From positions 1 to 63,517 of the forward strand of contig NZ_JADPRZ010000015.1 of NCBI RefSeq assembly GCF_017347095.1: a stretch of 63,517 nucleotides of DNA, given 5' to 3'. The position numbers were made by a program, and so were the translations under genes. This DNA comes from Sporosarcina sp. E16_8 (GTDB lineage Bacteria > Bacillota > Bacilli > Bacillales_A > Planococcaceae). Shown in pieces: positions 16,079 to 24,791 of this stretch (position 1 is the stretch's first letter; the number at the start of each line of letters is the position of its first letter). The notes under the pieces were generated by a model, which made no database searches, was not told the DNA's origin, and was given only the letters and a program-made list of their open reading frames with translations.

Positions 16079-16861
16079 TTACATGTATAATCCGCCATTC
16101 ACATTAATCGATTGGCCCGTAATATACGTAGCTTGTGCAAGGAATAATACCGCTTCTGCGATTTCTTCCGTTTGCCCCAAACGCTGCATTGGTATTTTTG
16201 AAATGATGCCCTCTTTAACATTGTCAGGCATTTCTCCAACCATTTCTGTTTCAATGAATCCAGGACAAACGGCATTGACCGTAATACCGCTTCTCGCGGT
16301 TTCCAATGCCAGTGATTTCGTTAAACCAATTAATCCAGCTTTTGAAGCTGCATAGTTTGATTGCCCGAATCCGCCCGCCTGTCCGATGATTGAGCTTACG
16401 TTAATGATTCGACCAAATTTCTGCTCTAACATATGATTAATAACTTCCGAAGTTGTATAGAATACACTGTTTAGATTGACATCGATTACCTCGTTCCAAT
16501 CCTCGTTAGATAGTTTGCGGAACGTACGGTCCCTCGTAATTCCAGCATTATTCACGAGGATATCGATCTTGCCAAAACGTTTTTTCACTTCTTCCATAAA
16601 GCTTTTTACATCGTCCGGTTTAGATACATCAGACTGAATTGCACAAGAAATTCCACCTTGTTCCTCAATTTCCTTTACAACAGCCTCCGCACAATCCGTT
16701 CTCGTTTGATAATTAATCGCAACATATGCCCCATTTTCAGCCAATACTTTAGCGATTGTTGCACCGATTCCACGTGATCCGCCTGTTACAACTGCCACTT
16801 TCCCTGCAAGTGGTTTACTACTTATACTTTTTTCAGTTAGTTCGATTATACTCATCGCCAT
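16079..16861 (-). CDS. phaB: Acetoacetyl-CoA reductase (SDR)
   Basis: About 260 residues. NAD(P)-binding VVTGGSRGIGATIA, structural NNAG, catalytic Ser in NVSSIIG and YAASK, then VCPGFIETEM. It reduces acetoacetyl-CoA to (R)-3-hydroxybutyryl-CoA for the synthase. FabG enzymes are close relatives; position between phaR and phaC decides the name. The start is uncertain: ATG at 16861 is chosen, with ATG at 16855 and TTG at 16879 as alternatives, since no strong ribosome site singles one out. Confidence 0.88.
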   Translation of the reverse strand: MAMSIIELTEKSISSKPLAGKVAVVTGGSRGIGATIAKVLAENGAYVAINYQTRTDCAEAVVKEIEEQGGISCAIQSDVSKPDDVKSFMEEVKKRFGKIDILVNNAGITRDRTFRKLSNEDWNEVIDVNLNSVFYTTSEVINHMLEQKFGRIINVSSIIGQAGGFGQSNYAASKAGLIGLTKSLALETARSGITVNAVCPGFIETEMVGEMPDNVKEGIISKIPMQRLGQTEEIAEAVLFLAQATYITGQSINVNGGLYM

Positions 16862-16934
16862 CGCTACATACACTTCCAATCACTCTATTTTTTAGCCATT
16901 TAGTTGAATAGTTGTTTTATTTTTTTCTCATCTC

Positions 16935-17357
16935 TCACTGTTTCACTGGTTTATCTTTACCTATTACTTCAAGCGCTTCAAGCACTTTATCTAATTTCTT
17001 TTCAAGGTTTGAGACCGATTTTCTTAATTGGCTAATTTCTTTTGTCGCATCAAGTTTACTCAGTTCTTCGTCGAATTTATCATCAAGATCGTCCAATTTT
17101 CCTTCTAAATTAATAACGAGTGACGCAACGTCTGCAAGTTCTCCCCGCGTGGGTATATTAACTTGTTTCAAATAGGACTCAGTTGTCTTTTTTGTGAGTT
17201 CCTGATATTGCAAATAATGGTTTAAGGTCTCCCCCATTCCTTTGGAGAAGGATTCCTGCTTTAATGATTCTTGGATTGCATCATTCCAGCTTGCTTCGGT
17301 TTGATCATACATGTTTTTCCACATCTTAAATGGATCAAGTGGCAATGTTTGTGACAA
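16935..17357 (-). CDS. phaR: PHA synthase subunit PhaR (class IV)
   Basis: About 140 residues, mostly helical, with DPFKMWKNMYDQTEASWN near the start and a predicted coiled coil (LVINLEGKLDDLDDKFDEEL, LRKSVSNLEKKLDKVLEAL). It matches Bacillus PhaR, which combines with PhaC to make the active class IV enzyme. AAGGAG lies nine bases before a TTG at 17357. The ATG three codons upstream directly abuts the same site, so TTG is preferred. First gene of leftward phaRBC. Confidence 0.85.
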   Translation of the reverse strand: MSQTLPLDPFKMWKNMYDQTEASWNDAIQESLKQESFSKGMGETLNHYLQYQELTKKTTESYLKQVNIPTRGELADVASLVINLEGKLDDLDDKFDEELSKLDATKEISQLRKSVSNLEKKLDKVLEALEVIGKDKPVKQ

Positions 17358-17422
17358 AATATTCATCTCCTTAATCGTATTAAGTTCAGTAAATGCTAAC
17401 TGATCCGTTATACATAATTATA

Positions 17423-17436
17423 CAATCAATTGGTTG
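17423..17436. promoter_or_regulatory. Candidate PhaQ operator near phaR
   Basis: CAATCAATTGGTTG is a near-perfect palindrome upstream of phaR. A related CCAATGATTGGTTGG stands directly before phaQ. Shared ATTGGTTG at both ends of the divergent 388-base gap suggests one regulator, plausibly PhaQ. Not proven. The rest of the gap shows no gene. Confidence 0.35.
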
Positions 17437-17721
17437 TTTGATATATAAATAGAAAGGGCTAACTATTCTTACTTCTACTCGGTTATCCAACAACATTCGA
17501 CACATAACGCTCTACTGTAGGGTTTAGATAGACTTTCGCTAATGGAAGTAAACTGTCGTTCCACTTCTTGACGACTTTTCCAATGTATGAATGTTGGCTA
17601 GTACATATACATAAAATGTTCATTTACTTGAATAATTTTTACAAATCAAGATTTTACATTGCCTGAATTTTCGCGTTTGACAAAACAATCACATAGGTGT
17701 AAATTACATGTATGGACATTT

Positions 17722-17736
17722 CCAATGATTGGTTGG
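17722..17736. promoter_or_regulatory. Candidate PhaQ operator at phaQ
   Basis: CCAATGATTGGTTGG overlaps the leader and ribosome-site region of phaQ and carries the inverted pair CCAAT/ATTGG. Its ATTGGTTG core recurs near phaR. Confidence 0.35.
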
Positions 17737-17745
17737 TGATAAACG

Positions 17746-18156
17746 ATGGATTCAAAACAGGAGACAACTAAGAATGATAAAAGTGTCAATTTAGGAACTC
17801 CAAAAAACTTCCTAATTCCAATCATGCTATTACATTTACGGGATTTGAATTCTCATGGGTATGAATTGATGCAAAAAATCACACAGTTCGGATTCGATTC
17901 AGTTGATCAAGGGAATCTTTATCGGATTCTACGTCAACTTGAAAAGGACGCAATGGTCACGTCTGTTTGGGATACGACATCCGGTGGACCAGCAAAACGG
18001 ATTTATACGATTACGGCAGCCGGTGAGCAATATTTAGAGGTTTGGGCAAGTTCGCTTGGGCATTATCAAAAAATGCTAGATCAGTTTTTCAATTTATACA
18101 ATCCATTTTTCACTCCTTACAAGTCGCCTTTGAAAGATTCGGATGAGGAATATTAA
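17746..18156 (+). CDS. phaQ: PhaQ, PHA-responsive PadR-like repressor
   Basis: A 136-residue winged-helix protein of the PadR group (FLIPIMLLHLRDLNSHGYEL, QGNLYRILRQLEKDAMV, GGPAKRIYTITAAGEQYL). In Bacillus PhaQ represses phasin expression and senses PHB. Here it leads phaQ-phaP-phaJ, divergent from phaRBC, the arrangement known from Bacillus PHA loci. GGTTGGTGATAAACG precedes the ATG. Autoregulation is likely. Confidence 0.85.
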   Translation: MDSKQETTKNDKSVNLGTPKNFLIPIMLLHLRDLNSHGYELMQKITQFGFDSVDQGNLYRILRQLEKDAMVTSVWDTTSGGPAKRIYTITAAGEQYLEVWASSLGHYQKMLDQFFNLYNPFFTPYKSPLKDSDEEY

Positions 18157-18237
18157 AAAAGGGTCCATTGCACATTCGTTGCATGCAACATATAGCACGC
18201 CATGATTCACGTTTACACTAAAAAGGGGGAAGTATGT

Positions 18238-18744
18238 ATGACGAAGAAAAGAACTGAAGATCAACAATCACTTAACGCTGTAGATTCAATCTGGGATGGC
18301 TGGTTGAACAGTTTCAAAACACTTCAAGGGTTCCAAGCTGAAATTGACGAAAAGTCATTACAAGCCATCGATAATCAGAAAGAAATGCTTAATTCTACAC
18401 GTGGAATATTGAGCAAAATAGAAGAAGAGGCTAACAAGAAAACTGAAGAGTTGAAAACAAGCTTGCAAAACACGATGAATACGATTGAAAAAGAACAAGT
18501 CGGGTCAACTGTTTCCACCTGGATGAATCAAATGGAGGATATTAACAATTCGGTCCAAACGCTCTCCTGGGCTCCTAACAAAACCATATTGGATTTGTTT
18601 TCGCAGTCCCAAGATCAATTTCAAACGAGTGTGAAAGAAGCTTTGAGCCAGCAACAACAAGCGCGTTCTGAAGTACTGAAAACAATTGAAAAATTAACCG
18701 AGCAAATGAGACAAACGCAAAAAGGACTCCTACCATCCAGTTAA
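18238..18744 (+). CDS. phaP: Phasin PhaP
   Basis: A 168-residue, charged, glutamine-rich and almost wholly helical protein without membrane spans or a signal, as expected for a Bacillus phasin coating PHA granules (VDSIWDGWLNSFKTLQGFQ near the start; long heptad-bearing helices ending MRQTQKGLLPSS). The start at 18238 follows AAAAGGGGG; an in-frame ATG 12 codons upstream lacks a site. Phasins control granule size and number. Confidence 0.82.
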   Translation: MTKKRTEDQQSLNAVDSIWDGWLNSFKTLQGFQAEIDEKSLQAIDNQKEMLNSTRGILSKIEEEANKKTEELKTSLQNTMNTIEKEQVGSTVSTWMNQMEDINNSVQTLSWAPNKTILDLFSQSQDQFQTSVKEALSQQQQARSEVLKTIEKLTEQMRQTQKGLLPSS

Positions 18745-18805
18745 TAATTAATTCGTCTGAACAGCACGTATTCAAAATCCGAGTTAACCGGGAGGAGTTA
18801 GAATA

Positions 18806-19210
18806 GTGCCTACCTATGATGAGTTAAAAATCGGTGATAAGGCTAGCTTTTCTAAAACCATTTCTGAATCAGATATTTATCAATTTGCCGGTATCACCGG
18901 CGATTTTAATCCATTGCATATTGACGCTGAATATGCAAAAAAGACCATGTTCAAAGAACGCATTGCACATGGCATATTAACCGCTGGATTCATTTCATCT
19001 GTATTAGCGATGAAGCTGCCTGGACCAGATACGATTTATTTATCACAGAACCTTCTCTTTAAAGCTCCCGTTAAAATTGGGGACACTGTCAATGCGGAAG
19101 TCGAAGTGTTAGAAAAAAAAGACTCCAAAAAAATCATTCGCCTCCGTACACTAGTAAAAAACCAACATGGTGAAATTGTCATTGATGGAGAAGCTGTTGT
19201 GATGAAGTGA
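18806..19210 (+). CDS. phaJ: (R)-specific enoyl-CoA hydratase PhaJ (MaoC-like)
   Basis: A 134-residue hot-dog-fold hydratase with the catalytic signature FAGITGDFNPLHIDAEYA (Asp and His) and HGILTAGFISS. It hydrates trans-2-enoyl-CoA such as crotonyl-CoA to (R)-3-hydroxyacyl-CoA, feeding PHA synthesis from beta-oxidation or other crotonyl-CoA sources. GTG start after GGGAGGAG. The glutaryl-CoA dehydrogenase-like gene less than 1 kb away would produce its substrate. Confidence 0.85.
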   Translation: MPTYDELKIGDKASFSKTISESDIYQFAGITGDFNPLHIDAEYAKKTMFKERIAHGILTAGFISSVLAMKLPGPDTIYLSQNLLFKAPVKIGDTVNAEVEVLEKKDSKKIIRLRTLVKNQHGEIVIDGEAVVMK

Positions 19211-19276
19211 GTTTTTCATGCATGTCGTTTTGCACTTTCCTTAAGCACTTACATGTTGTTTGAGATACGAAAATGA

Positions 19277-19319
19277 CTAAACAGCTGGCTTAGGAATACC
19301 TGCCAGCGGTTTAGTTTTG
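19277..19319 (+). terminator. Terminator after phaJ
   Basis: CTAAAC-A-GCTGGC pairs with GCCAGC-G-GTTTAG and is followed by TTTTG, about 65 bases after the phaJ stop. Confidence 0.75.
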
Positions 19320-19324
19320 TTAGG

Positions 19325-19362
19325 GTGAGAGGCATCCCCTAATCGCCGAGGCGTTATTGAGT
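19325..19362 (-). repeat. Family A repeat fragment (A5)
   Basis: GAGGCATCCCCTAATCGCC is the complement of the GGCGCTAGGGGATGCCTC core of the full family A copy. Only about one arm remains, directly after the phaJ terminator. Confidence 0.45.
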
Positions 19363-19454
19363 GGTATCTTTCATTCAACTTAAATATGTACTGTTTTTAT
19401 AGCATTTTAAATAGACCTTCTCTAGTCATTTCAGCCATCCATTACCTTTCTGCA

Positions 19455-20077
19455 CGTGTGTTGATTAACCAGTAAATTATTGCTTATTTTGCGATAAAAG
19501 ACTAGGCGCCCTATGTACAGCTGCTTTTGAATTGCTATGGACTGAACGGCTACTACATCATTAACCGGGCTTCTTACCGCATAGGTATGGCGGCCGTTCG
19601 TCCGTCGCCCTCCAAAAGTACAGATACACTAAGTGCTAACGCTTTTGGGAACAAATGAATAGCCACTTACCTATCCAAAAAGGAGTAGCCAACCGGACAG
19701 CGAAGGGTTCGGTTTGTATAATTTCTGCGTTCTTTGCAGAAATTATACAATAAATGCAAAGCCGTAACTAGTTACAGCGGGATATGTCCAGTGCTTACTC
19801 CTTTTTTATAAAATTTCCTTTTCGATTTTATAGAAGTGTCACTATTTATATGTCGTACTCTGTTACTTGTATGATCAAGGCTTAATTAAAAGGGAAAGAG
19901 TGCCCGAAATTTCATCTTCGGGCACTTGCAAGTTCTATAGAAAGGTTGCTATTCTCTCATCTTCCAAAGCAATTGCATTTTCCACTTGAACGTTATAGGT
20001 ACGCGGCGGACGAATAGCCACACTTACCTTACTAGTTATTCATGTAATATAATGGTTAATCAAAAGAAGTGTTCCTA
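19455..20077 (-). repeat. Family B dispersed repeat, near full-length copy (B2)
   Basis: Read on the minus strand it begins TTTTGATTAACCATTATATT and ends GGTTAATCAACACACGTG. Its ends match those of the copy at 44.6-45.4 kb. Inside are CGTTCAAGTGGAAAATGC, an AAGTGCCCGAAGATG hairpin, GTGACACTT, GGAGTAAGCACTGGACAT, an AATTTCTGC palindrome insertion and GTTCAGTCCATAGC. It fills most of the 880-base gap between phaJ and the acyl-CoA dehydrogenase. No credible gene was seen in it. Confidence 0.75.
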
Positions 20078-20092
20078 TATCCATTTAGTCAC

Positions 20093-21310
20093 TTAAACAA
20101 GAGATTTTACGTCTTCCTCTTCTTCCTTCCAAGCAGGTAACATTTCATTTAGTTTTTTATCTTCACGGTAACCTAACACATATTCAGCCTGCATGACCGT
20201 ATGGATCTCACGTGTTCCTTCGTAAATTACTGGTGCCTTGGAATTCCGCAAATAGCGCTCGACTGGGTACTCATCTGAATAGCCGTATGCACCGTGGATT
20301 TGAACAGCATCATCTGCCGCTTTATTGGCAAAATCACATGCTTGCCATTTCGCCAGTGAGGTTTCCCTCGTATTGCGTTTCCCTTCATTCTTCAGTTCGC
20401 CTGCACGGTAGACGAGTAAACGGCTCATTTCAAATCCAGCTTCCATATTTGCGATCATCTGTTGGACAAGTTGATGTTTGCCGATTTCTTTACCGAATGT
20501 CTCACGCTCATGACAATATGCTACGCTCGCTTCTATACAAGCCATAATTTGCCCGACCGCTCCCGCCGCAACAGTGAAGCGACCGTTATCCAGTGCAGCC
20601 ATTGCAATTTTGAATCCTTCACCTTCTTCTCCAAGCAAGTTCTCTTCAGGAACTTTGACATTTTCAAAAAATATCTCGCCTGTATTTCCAGCACGGATGC
20701 CTAGTTTTCCTTTTATCGCCTTGGAAGAGAAGCCTTCCCAAGTCCGTTCTACGATGAATGCCGATATCCCTTTATGCTTCTTTGATTTATCGTCTGTGTA
20801 TGCAAATACTAAGAAGTTATCAGCTTGGTCACACAAGGAGATCCATGTCTTCTGTCCATTTAAAATATAATGATTGCCCTCTTTTATTGCTGTTGTTTGC
20901 ATTGCTGCAACGTCCGAGCCAGCTCCAGGTTCAGTCAGTCCAAAAGCACCAATCTTTTCACCTTTTGCTTGTGGAATTAAGTATTTTCGCTTCTGTTTCT
21001 CGTTACCCCATTGAAGCAATGTCATGCTATTTAAACCCGTATGGACCGAAACAGCAGTACGGAATGCAGTATCCCCGCGCTCAAGTTCTTCGCAAACGAT
21101 TGCCAATGAATTATAATCCATCCCACTTCCGCCGTATTGTTCAGGAATACAAACACCCATTAATCCAAGTTCAGCAAGTTTCGGCAAAATAGACGGATCA
21201 TATTTCCCTTCACGATCCCAGTCCCCGATATGAGGCATAATTTCCTTATCCACAAATCCTCTTACCGTGTTTCGTACCATATTCTGCTCTTCTGTGAATG
21301 AAAAATTCAT
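20093..21310 (-). CDS. gcdH: Glutaryl-CoA dehydrogenase-like acyl-CoA dehydrogenase
   Basis: A 405-residue flavoprotein. The substrate segment [19 protein letters not shown] aligns with the glutaryl-CoA dehydrogenase stretch YRSAMSVQSSL; Arg 84 corresponds to the arginine that holds the distal carboxylate of glutaryl-CoA. The catalytic base is Glu 364 in YEGTREIH, with LTEPGAGSD and [16 protein letters not shown] also present. The expected reaction is oxidative decarboxylation of glutaryl-CoA to crotonyl-CoA. The CoA-transferase gene lies 16 bases upstream. AAGGGAG precedes the ATG. Generic short-chain acyl-CoA dehydrogenase is the alternative, but it would not need the Arg. Confidence 0.75.
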   Translation of the reverse strand: MNFSFTEEQNMVRNTVRGFVDKEIMPHIGDWDREGKYDPSILPKLAELGLMGVCIPEQYGGSGMDYNSLAIVCEELERGDTAFRTAVSVHTGLNSMTLLQWGNEKQKRKYLIPQAKGEKIGAFGLTEPGAGSDVAAMQTTAIKEGNHYILNGQKTWISLCDQADNFLVFAYTDDKSKKHKGISAFIVERTWEGFSSKAIKGKLGIRAGNTGEIFFENVKVPEENLLGEEGEGFKIAMAALDNGRFTVAAGAVGQIMACIEASVAYCHERETFGKEIGKHQLVQQMIANMEAGFEMSRLLVYRAGELKNEGKRNTRETSLAKWQACDFANKAADDAVQIHGAYGYSDEYPVERYLRNSKAPVIYEGTREIHTVMQAEYVLGYREDKKLNEMLPAWKEEEEDVKSLV

Positions 21311-21326
21311 ACAAACATCTCCCTTT

Positions 21327-22487
21327 TTATATAGTCTTATTTTGTATGGCTAAACGACCGATTATTTCATCATTATGTTCTCCCGGATTGGGTGGATGGA
21401 GTCTCATTTGGACAGGTGTCCGTGACAATTTTAATGGACTGCCTATCATCTTAATCTTTCCAGCGGTTGGATGTTCATGCTCAATGAACATATTGCGCGA
21501 AATCAATTGCGGGTCATTTACAACTTGCTCCATGTTTTGGATTGGACCGCATGGAATAGTATTTGCTCGGCATAACTCATGCCAGTGTGCAGACAGTTTT
21601 GTCGAAAAGACAGCTTGCAATAAAGAAATCAATTCTTTCCGATTTTCTACTCGCTTTGGATTCGTCTTAAAACGTTCGTCATTCGCTAGTTGTTGAACAT
21701 CCATTATGTTGCAAAGGGATGTAAACTGATTGTCATTCCCGACTGCAATGACGATTTCACCATCTAATGTTTGAAATGTTTGATACGGAACGATATTGGC
21801 ATGTTCATTGCCAAGTGCTGTCGGAATCTTTCCAGACATTAAATAATTACTTCCTATATTAACCAACGCACTAACAGCTGTGTCATATAGGGCTATATCC
21901 AATTTCTGCCCTTTTCCAGACTGTACACGTTCCAGTAATGCAGCTTGAATGCCGATACATGCATATAATCCTGTCAAAACATCCGTAATGGCCACTCCCG
22001 TTTTTTGGGGTCCAGATTCTTTGTTTCCCGTAATGCTCATCAGCCCACTCATTGCCTGAATGATAAAGTCATAACCAGGAGCATTTCTTTCCGGTCCTGT
22101 TTCTCCAAAACCAGTTATTGAGCAATAAACAAGACGAGGATTAATTTCCGCAAGTGTATCGTAGCCCAAGCCGAAACGCTCCATCGTGCCAGTCCTGAAG
22201 TTATTTATTAACACATCACTCTCACGAATGAGTTCTTTAATAATTTCAACCCCGTCTTCGGACTTCAAATCAACGGTAATCGCTTTTTTATTGCGGTTCG
22301 CACTCAAGTAATATGCGCTCACTCCGTTTTCAAATGGTGGGCCCCATTTACGCGTTTCATCACTACCACCAGGTGATTCTACTTTTATCACTTCTGCTCC
22401 AAGATCCCCTAAAATCATCGTGCAGTATGGCCCCGCCAACACACGGGATAAATCAAGGACTCGAATTGTATCCAGTGCTCCAGTCAC
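21327..22487 (-). CDS. Class III CoA-transferase (CaiB/BaiF), probably glutarate CoA-transferase
   Basis: About 386 residues from a GTG at 22487, with GAGAGGAG upstream. Family III hallmarks: IRVLDLSRVLAGPYCTMILG, ANRNKKAITVDLKS, a probable catalytic Asp in GVAITDVLTGLYA, and C-terminal PCGPIQNMEQV. The human homologue class (SUGCT) moves CoA from succinyl-CoA to glutarate. Coupling with a glutaryl-CoA dehydrogenase-like gene makes glutarate the most likely acceptor here, but other dicarboxylates cannot be excluded. Confidence 0.75.
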   Translation of the reverse strand: MTGALDTIRVLDLSRVLAGPYCTMILGDLGAEVIKVESPGGSDETRKWGPPFENGVSAYYLSANRNKKAITVDLKSEDGVEIIKELIRESDVLINNFRTGTMERFGLGYDTLAEINPRLVYCSITGFGETGPERNAPGYDFIIQAMSGLMSITGNKESGPQKTGVAITDVLTGLYACIGIQAALLERVQSGKGQKLDIALYDTAVSALVNIGSNYLMSGKIPTALGNEHANIVPYQTFQTLDGEIVIAVGNDNQFTSLCNIMDVQQLANDERFKTNPKRVENRKELISLLQAVFSTKLSAHWHELCRANTIPCGPIQNMEQVVNDPQLISRNMFIEHEHPTAGKIKMIGSPLKLSRTPVQMRLHPPNPGEHNDEIIGRLAIQNKTI

Positions 22488-22520
22488 ATTTTCACTCCTC
22501 TCTTTAAACAATACAAAAAA

Positions 22521-22569
22521 ACCAATTCAAATAGACTACAGTTTCGCTGTAAGTCTAATTGAACTGGCT
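22521..22569 (-). terminator. Hairpin with T tract before the CoA-transferase gene
   Basis: On the minus strand AGCCAGTTCAATTAGACTTA pairs with TAGTCTATTTGAATTGGT and is followed by TTTTTTTG. It can end transcription of the DUF3870-like gene or act as an attenuator for the CoA-transferase and dehydrogenase genes. A hairpin with the same closing sequences precedes the aminotransferase gene at 27.9 kb. Confidence 0.7.
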
Positions 22570-22738
22570 TTTATCTGTGAATTCGTATCCGGAAAGGATT
22601 TTGAACAGATTAGGCAGCAATGGTTTTTCATGAAATACTGATCATGCGGTATGAACGTTTGAACGTTTCAGCATGATTCCTTATCTCTTACACTATCACA
22701 TTCACGCATATTTGTAAAAATTTAAAATAATTAATTTG

Positions 22739-23065
22739 TTATACAGTTATTTTCCTTGTAGCGTTATTCGTTTCATATTGTTTGTATAAGTCTTTCAAAG
22801 CTGAAATTAGTGCATTTCCCGCCTTACCTAAATAATGTGTTCTTATCGCTTCGACAGGATTGTCAATTCCATCCTGCAAGCTATACCCACGTAGTAAATG
22901 ATGAACGAAGTCCTGACCATGTTGCGTTGCCAGTGTACAACTGGCCGTAACAATCACACCATATTTTTTATCAATTTCAGCAGTAATCGTCAACGTTTCA
23001 TATAAATTTTGTGCAGCCATTCCTGATGGAAGCCTCGCATGTCCCGCAATAAAAACAGTGTTCAT
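22739..23065 (-). CDS. DUF3870-like protein
   Basis: A 108-residue protein: AGHARLPSGMAAQNLYETL, a strand ending YGVIVTASCTLATQHGQDFV, then LLRGYSLQDGIDNPVEAI and YLGKAGNALISALKDLY. From memory this fits DUF3870, a small family of unknown function associated with amine or amino acid catabolic genes. A conserved Cys sits in ASCTLAT. It lies between the semialdehyde dehydrogenase and the CoA-transferase. Function unknown. Confidence 0.6.
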   Translation of the reverse strand: MNTVFIAGHARLPSGMAAQNLYETLTITAEIDKKYGVIVTASCTLATQHGQDFVHHLLRGYSLQDGIDNPVEAIRTHYLGKAGNALISALKDLYKQYETNNATRKITV

Positions 23066-23167
23066 TTAATCCCATTCCCCTCCGGATGAATTATAGCTCT
23101 CTAGTTAACTATCTTTCATCATTAAGAATAACATGCCAGGACAGATTAGGGTAAATATTCAAACACT

Positions 23168-23232
23168 ACACTGTATATGTTGAATGGAAGATTCTACTCC
23201 ATTCCGCTTCGGCGCTTAGGGGATGCCTACAC
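23168..23232 (+). repeat. Family A repeat, truncated copy (A2)
   Basis: TGTATATGTTG, then ACTCCATTCCGCTTCGGCGC and TTAGGGGATGCCTACACC: the left arm of the family A palindrome. The right arm is missing. It lies between the DUF3870-like gene and the semialdehyde dehydrogenase gene. Confidence 0.6.
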
Positions 23233-23284
23233 CGGGTTTATATACCGTATTCAATAATTCGATATATATAGTCAATTATTTACG

Positions 23285-24733
23285 TTACCTAATCGCGATT
23301 GAAACATACTGCGTCTCTAAGAAGGCTTCAATTCCCTCGCGCCCGCCTTCCCTACCAACACCACTCTCTTTCATCCCGCCGAATGGAGCCTGCACTGCCG
23401 AAGGTGTACCATCATTCCAACCAACAATCCCAAAGTTAAGTTGTTCGATTAAACGTGTGCCTATAGAAACGCTTTCAGTGAATACATAAGCAGCCAAGCC
23501 ATATGGTGTGTCATTTGCTAATGCGATTGCTTCTTCCACCGTTTCCACTTTTTGAACTGGGGCTACAGGTCCAAATGTTTCTTCGTTCATGATGACCATG
23601 GACGGATCCACGTTGCTAATGACTGTAGGGGCATAGAAAGTTCCCCCATCCTGTGCAATTAGCTTGCCCCCTGTCTTAAGAGTAGCTCCTTTAGATAGTG
23701 CATCTTCAACATGATGGATCACCTTATCGAGGCTTGCACGATTTATTAATGGTCCAATATCTACAGTTGCATCTGCACCATTTCCTACCTTCATTTGACT
23801 AACTACTTCAGAGAACTTTTCTACAAACTCGTCGTGAATACCTGACTGTACATAAATACGATTGGCACAAACACATGTCTGTCCAGCGTTCCTGAATGCT
23901 GAAGCAACAGCACCTTTCACCGCTAGATCCACATTGGCGTCGTTTAATACAATCAAAGGCGCATGTCCACCAAGTTCGAGTGATAGTCGTTTTACTTGAT
24001 GTGCACTTTGTTCGATTAGAATTTTACCTACTTCGGTAGATCCGGTAAAGGTAACTTTTCTAATTTTGTCATTTTCCATGATTGCTTTTCCGATTTCACT
24101 TGAAGATCCCGTCACCAAGTTAATGACACCTTTAGGAAACCCTGCTTTTTCACATAGCTCTATCATTTTAATAGCCGTCAACGGGCTTTCACTAGATGGT
24201 TTAATAACAATGGTACAACCCGCCGCCAAAGCCGGGCCCATTTTCCTCGCTAACATGGCAGCTGGAAAGTTCCAAGGAGTGATAGCGGCTACGACGCCAA
24301 CTGGTTTTTTCCAAACTTGCAAACGTTTACTCGTCGTATGTGTAGGTATGATTTCTCCGTAAACGCGTTTGCCTTCTTCAGCGAACCATTCCAGAAAAGA
24401 AGCGGCACTTGTCACTTCCCCAATGGATTCATTAATTGGTTTGCCCATTTCCATCGTCATTATTTGAGCCAATTCGTCTCGGTGTTCAATCATAAGTTCA
24501 TATAGTTTTTTCAAATAAGTTGCACGCTCATAAGCTGTCGTTTGCGACCACAATTGAAACGCCTCATAAGCAGCATCAATCGCATCATTCGCTTCTTTTT
24601 CCCCGCCAATTGGGACGCTACCTACAATTTGACCATTCGCTGGATTTACAACAGTTAATTCGTCTAAACTTTCTCCAACCCATTCACCGTTTATATAGAA
24701 TAAATGTTGCTTCACATTCAATGTTTGCTTCAT
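23285..24733 (-). CDS. gabD: Succinate/glutarate-semialdehyde dehydrogenase
   Basis: A 482-residue aldehyde dehydrogenase of the GabD type: WNFPAAMLARKMGPALAAGC, RLSLELGGHAPLIV with the general-base Glu, and active-site NAGQTCVCANRIYV with the paired cysteines common in SSADH. It would oxidise the semialdehyde produced by the aminotransferase upstream in the cluster (succinate semialdehyde from GABA, or glutarate semialdehyde from 5-aminovalerate). GGGGGT precedes the ATG. Confidence 0.85.
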   Translation of the reverse strand: MKQTLNVKQHLFYINGEWVGESLDELTVVNPANGQIVGSVPIGGEKEANDAIDAAYEAFQLWSQTTAYERATYLKKLYELMIEHRDELAQIMTMEMGKPINESIGEVTSAASFLEWFAEEGKRVYGEIIPTHTTSKRLQVWKKPVGVVAAITPWNFPAAMLARKMGPALAAGCTIVIKPSSESPLTAIKMIELCEKAGFPKGVINLVTGSSSEIGKAIMENDKIRKVTFTGSTEVGKILIEQSAHQVKRLSLELGGHAPLIVLNDANVDLAVKGAVASAFRNAGQTCVCANRIYVQSGIHDEFVEKFSEVVSQMKVGNGADATVDIGPLINRASLDKVIHHVEDALSKGATLKTGGKLIAQDGGTFYAPTVISNVDPSMVIMNEETFGPVAPVQKVETVEEAIALANDTPYGLAAYVFTESVSIGTRLIEQLNFGIVGWNDGTPSAVQAPFGGMKESGVGREGGREGIEAFLETQYVSIAIR

Positions 24734-24791
24734 TTTCTACTACCCCCATCCTTTATTTGTCCAACTAACCATTCGGTTTCTTCATTGGAAC

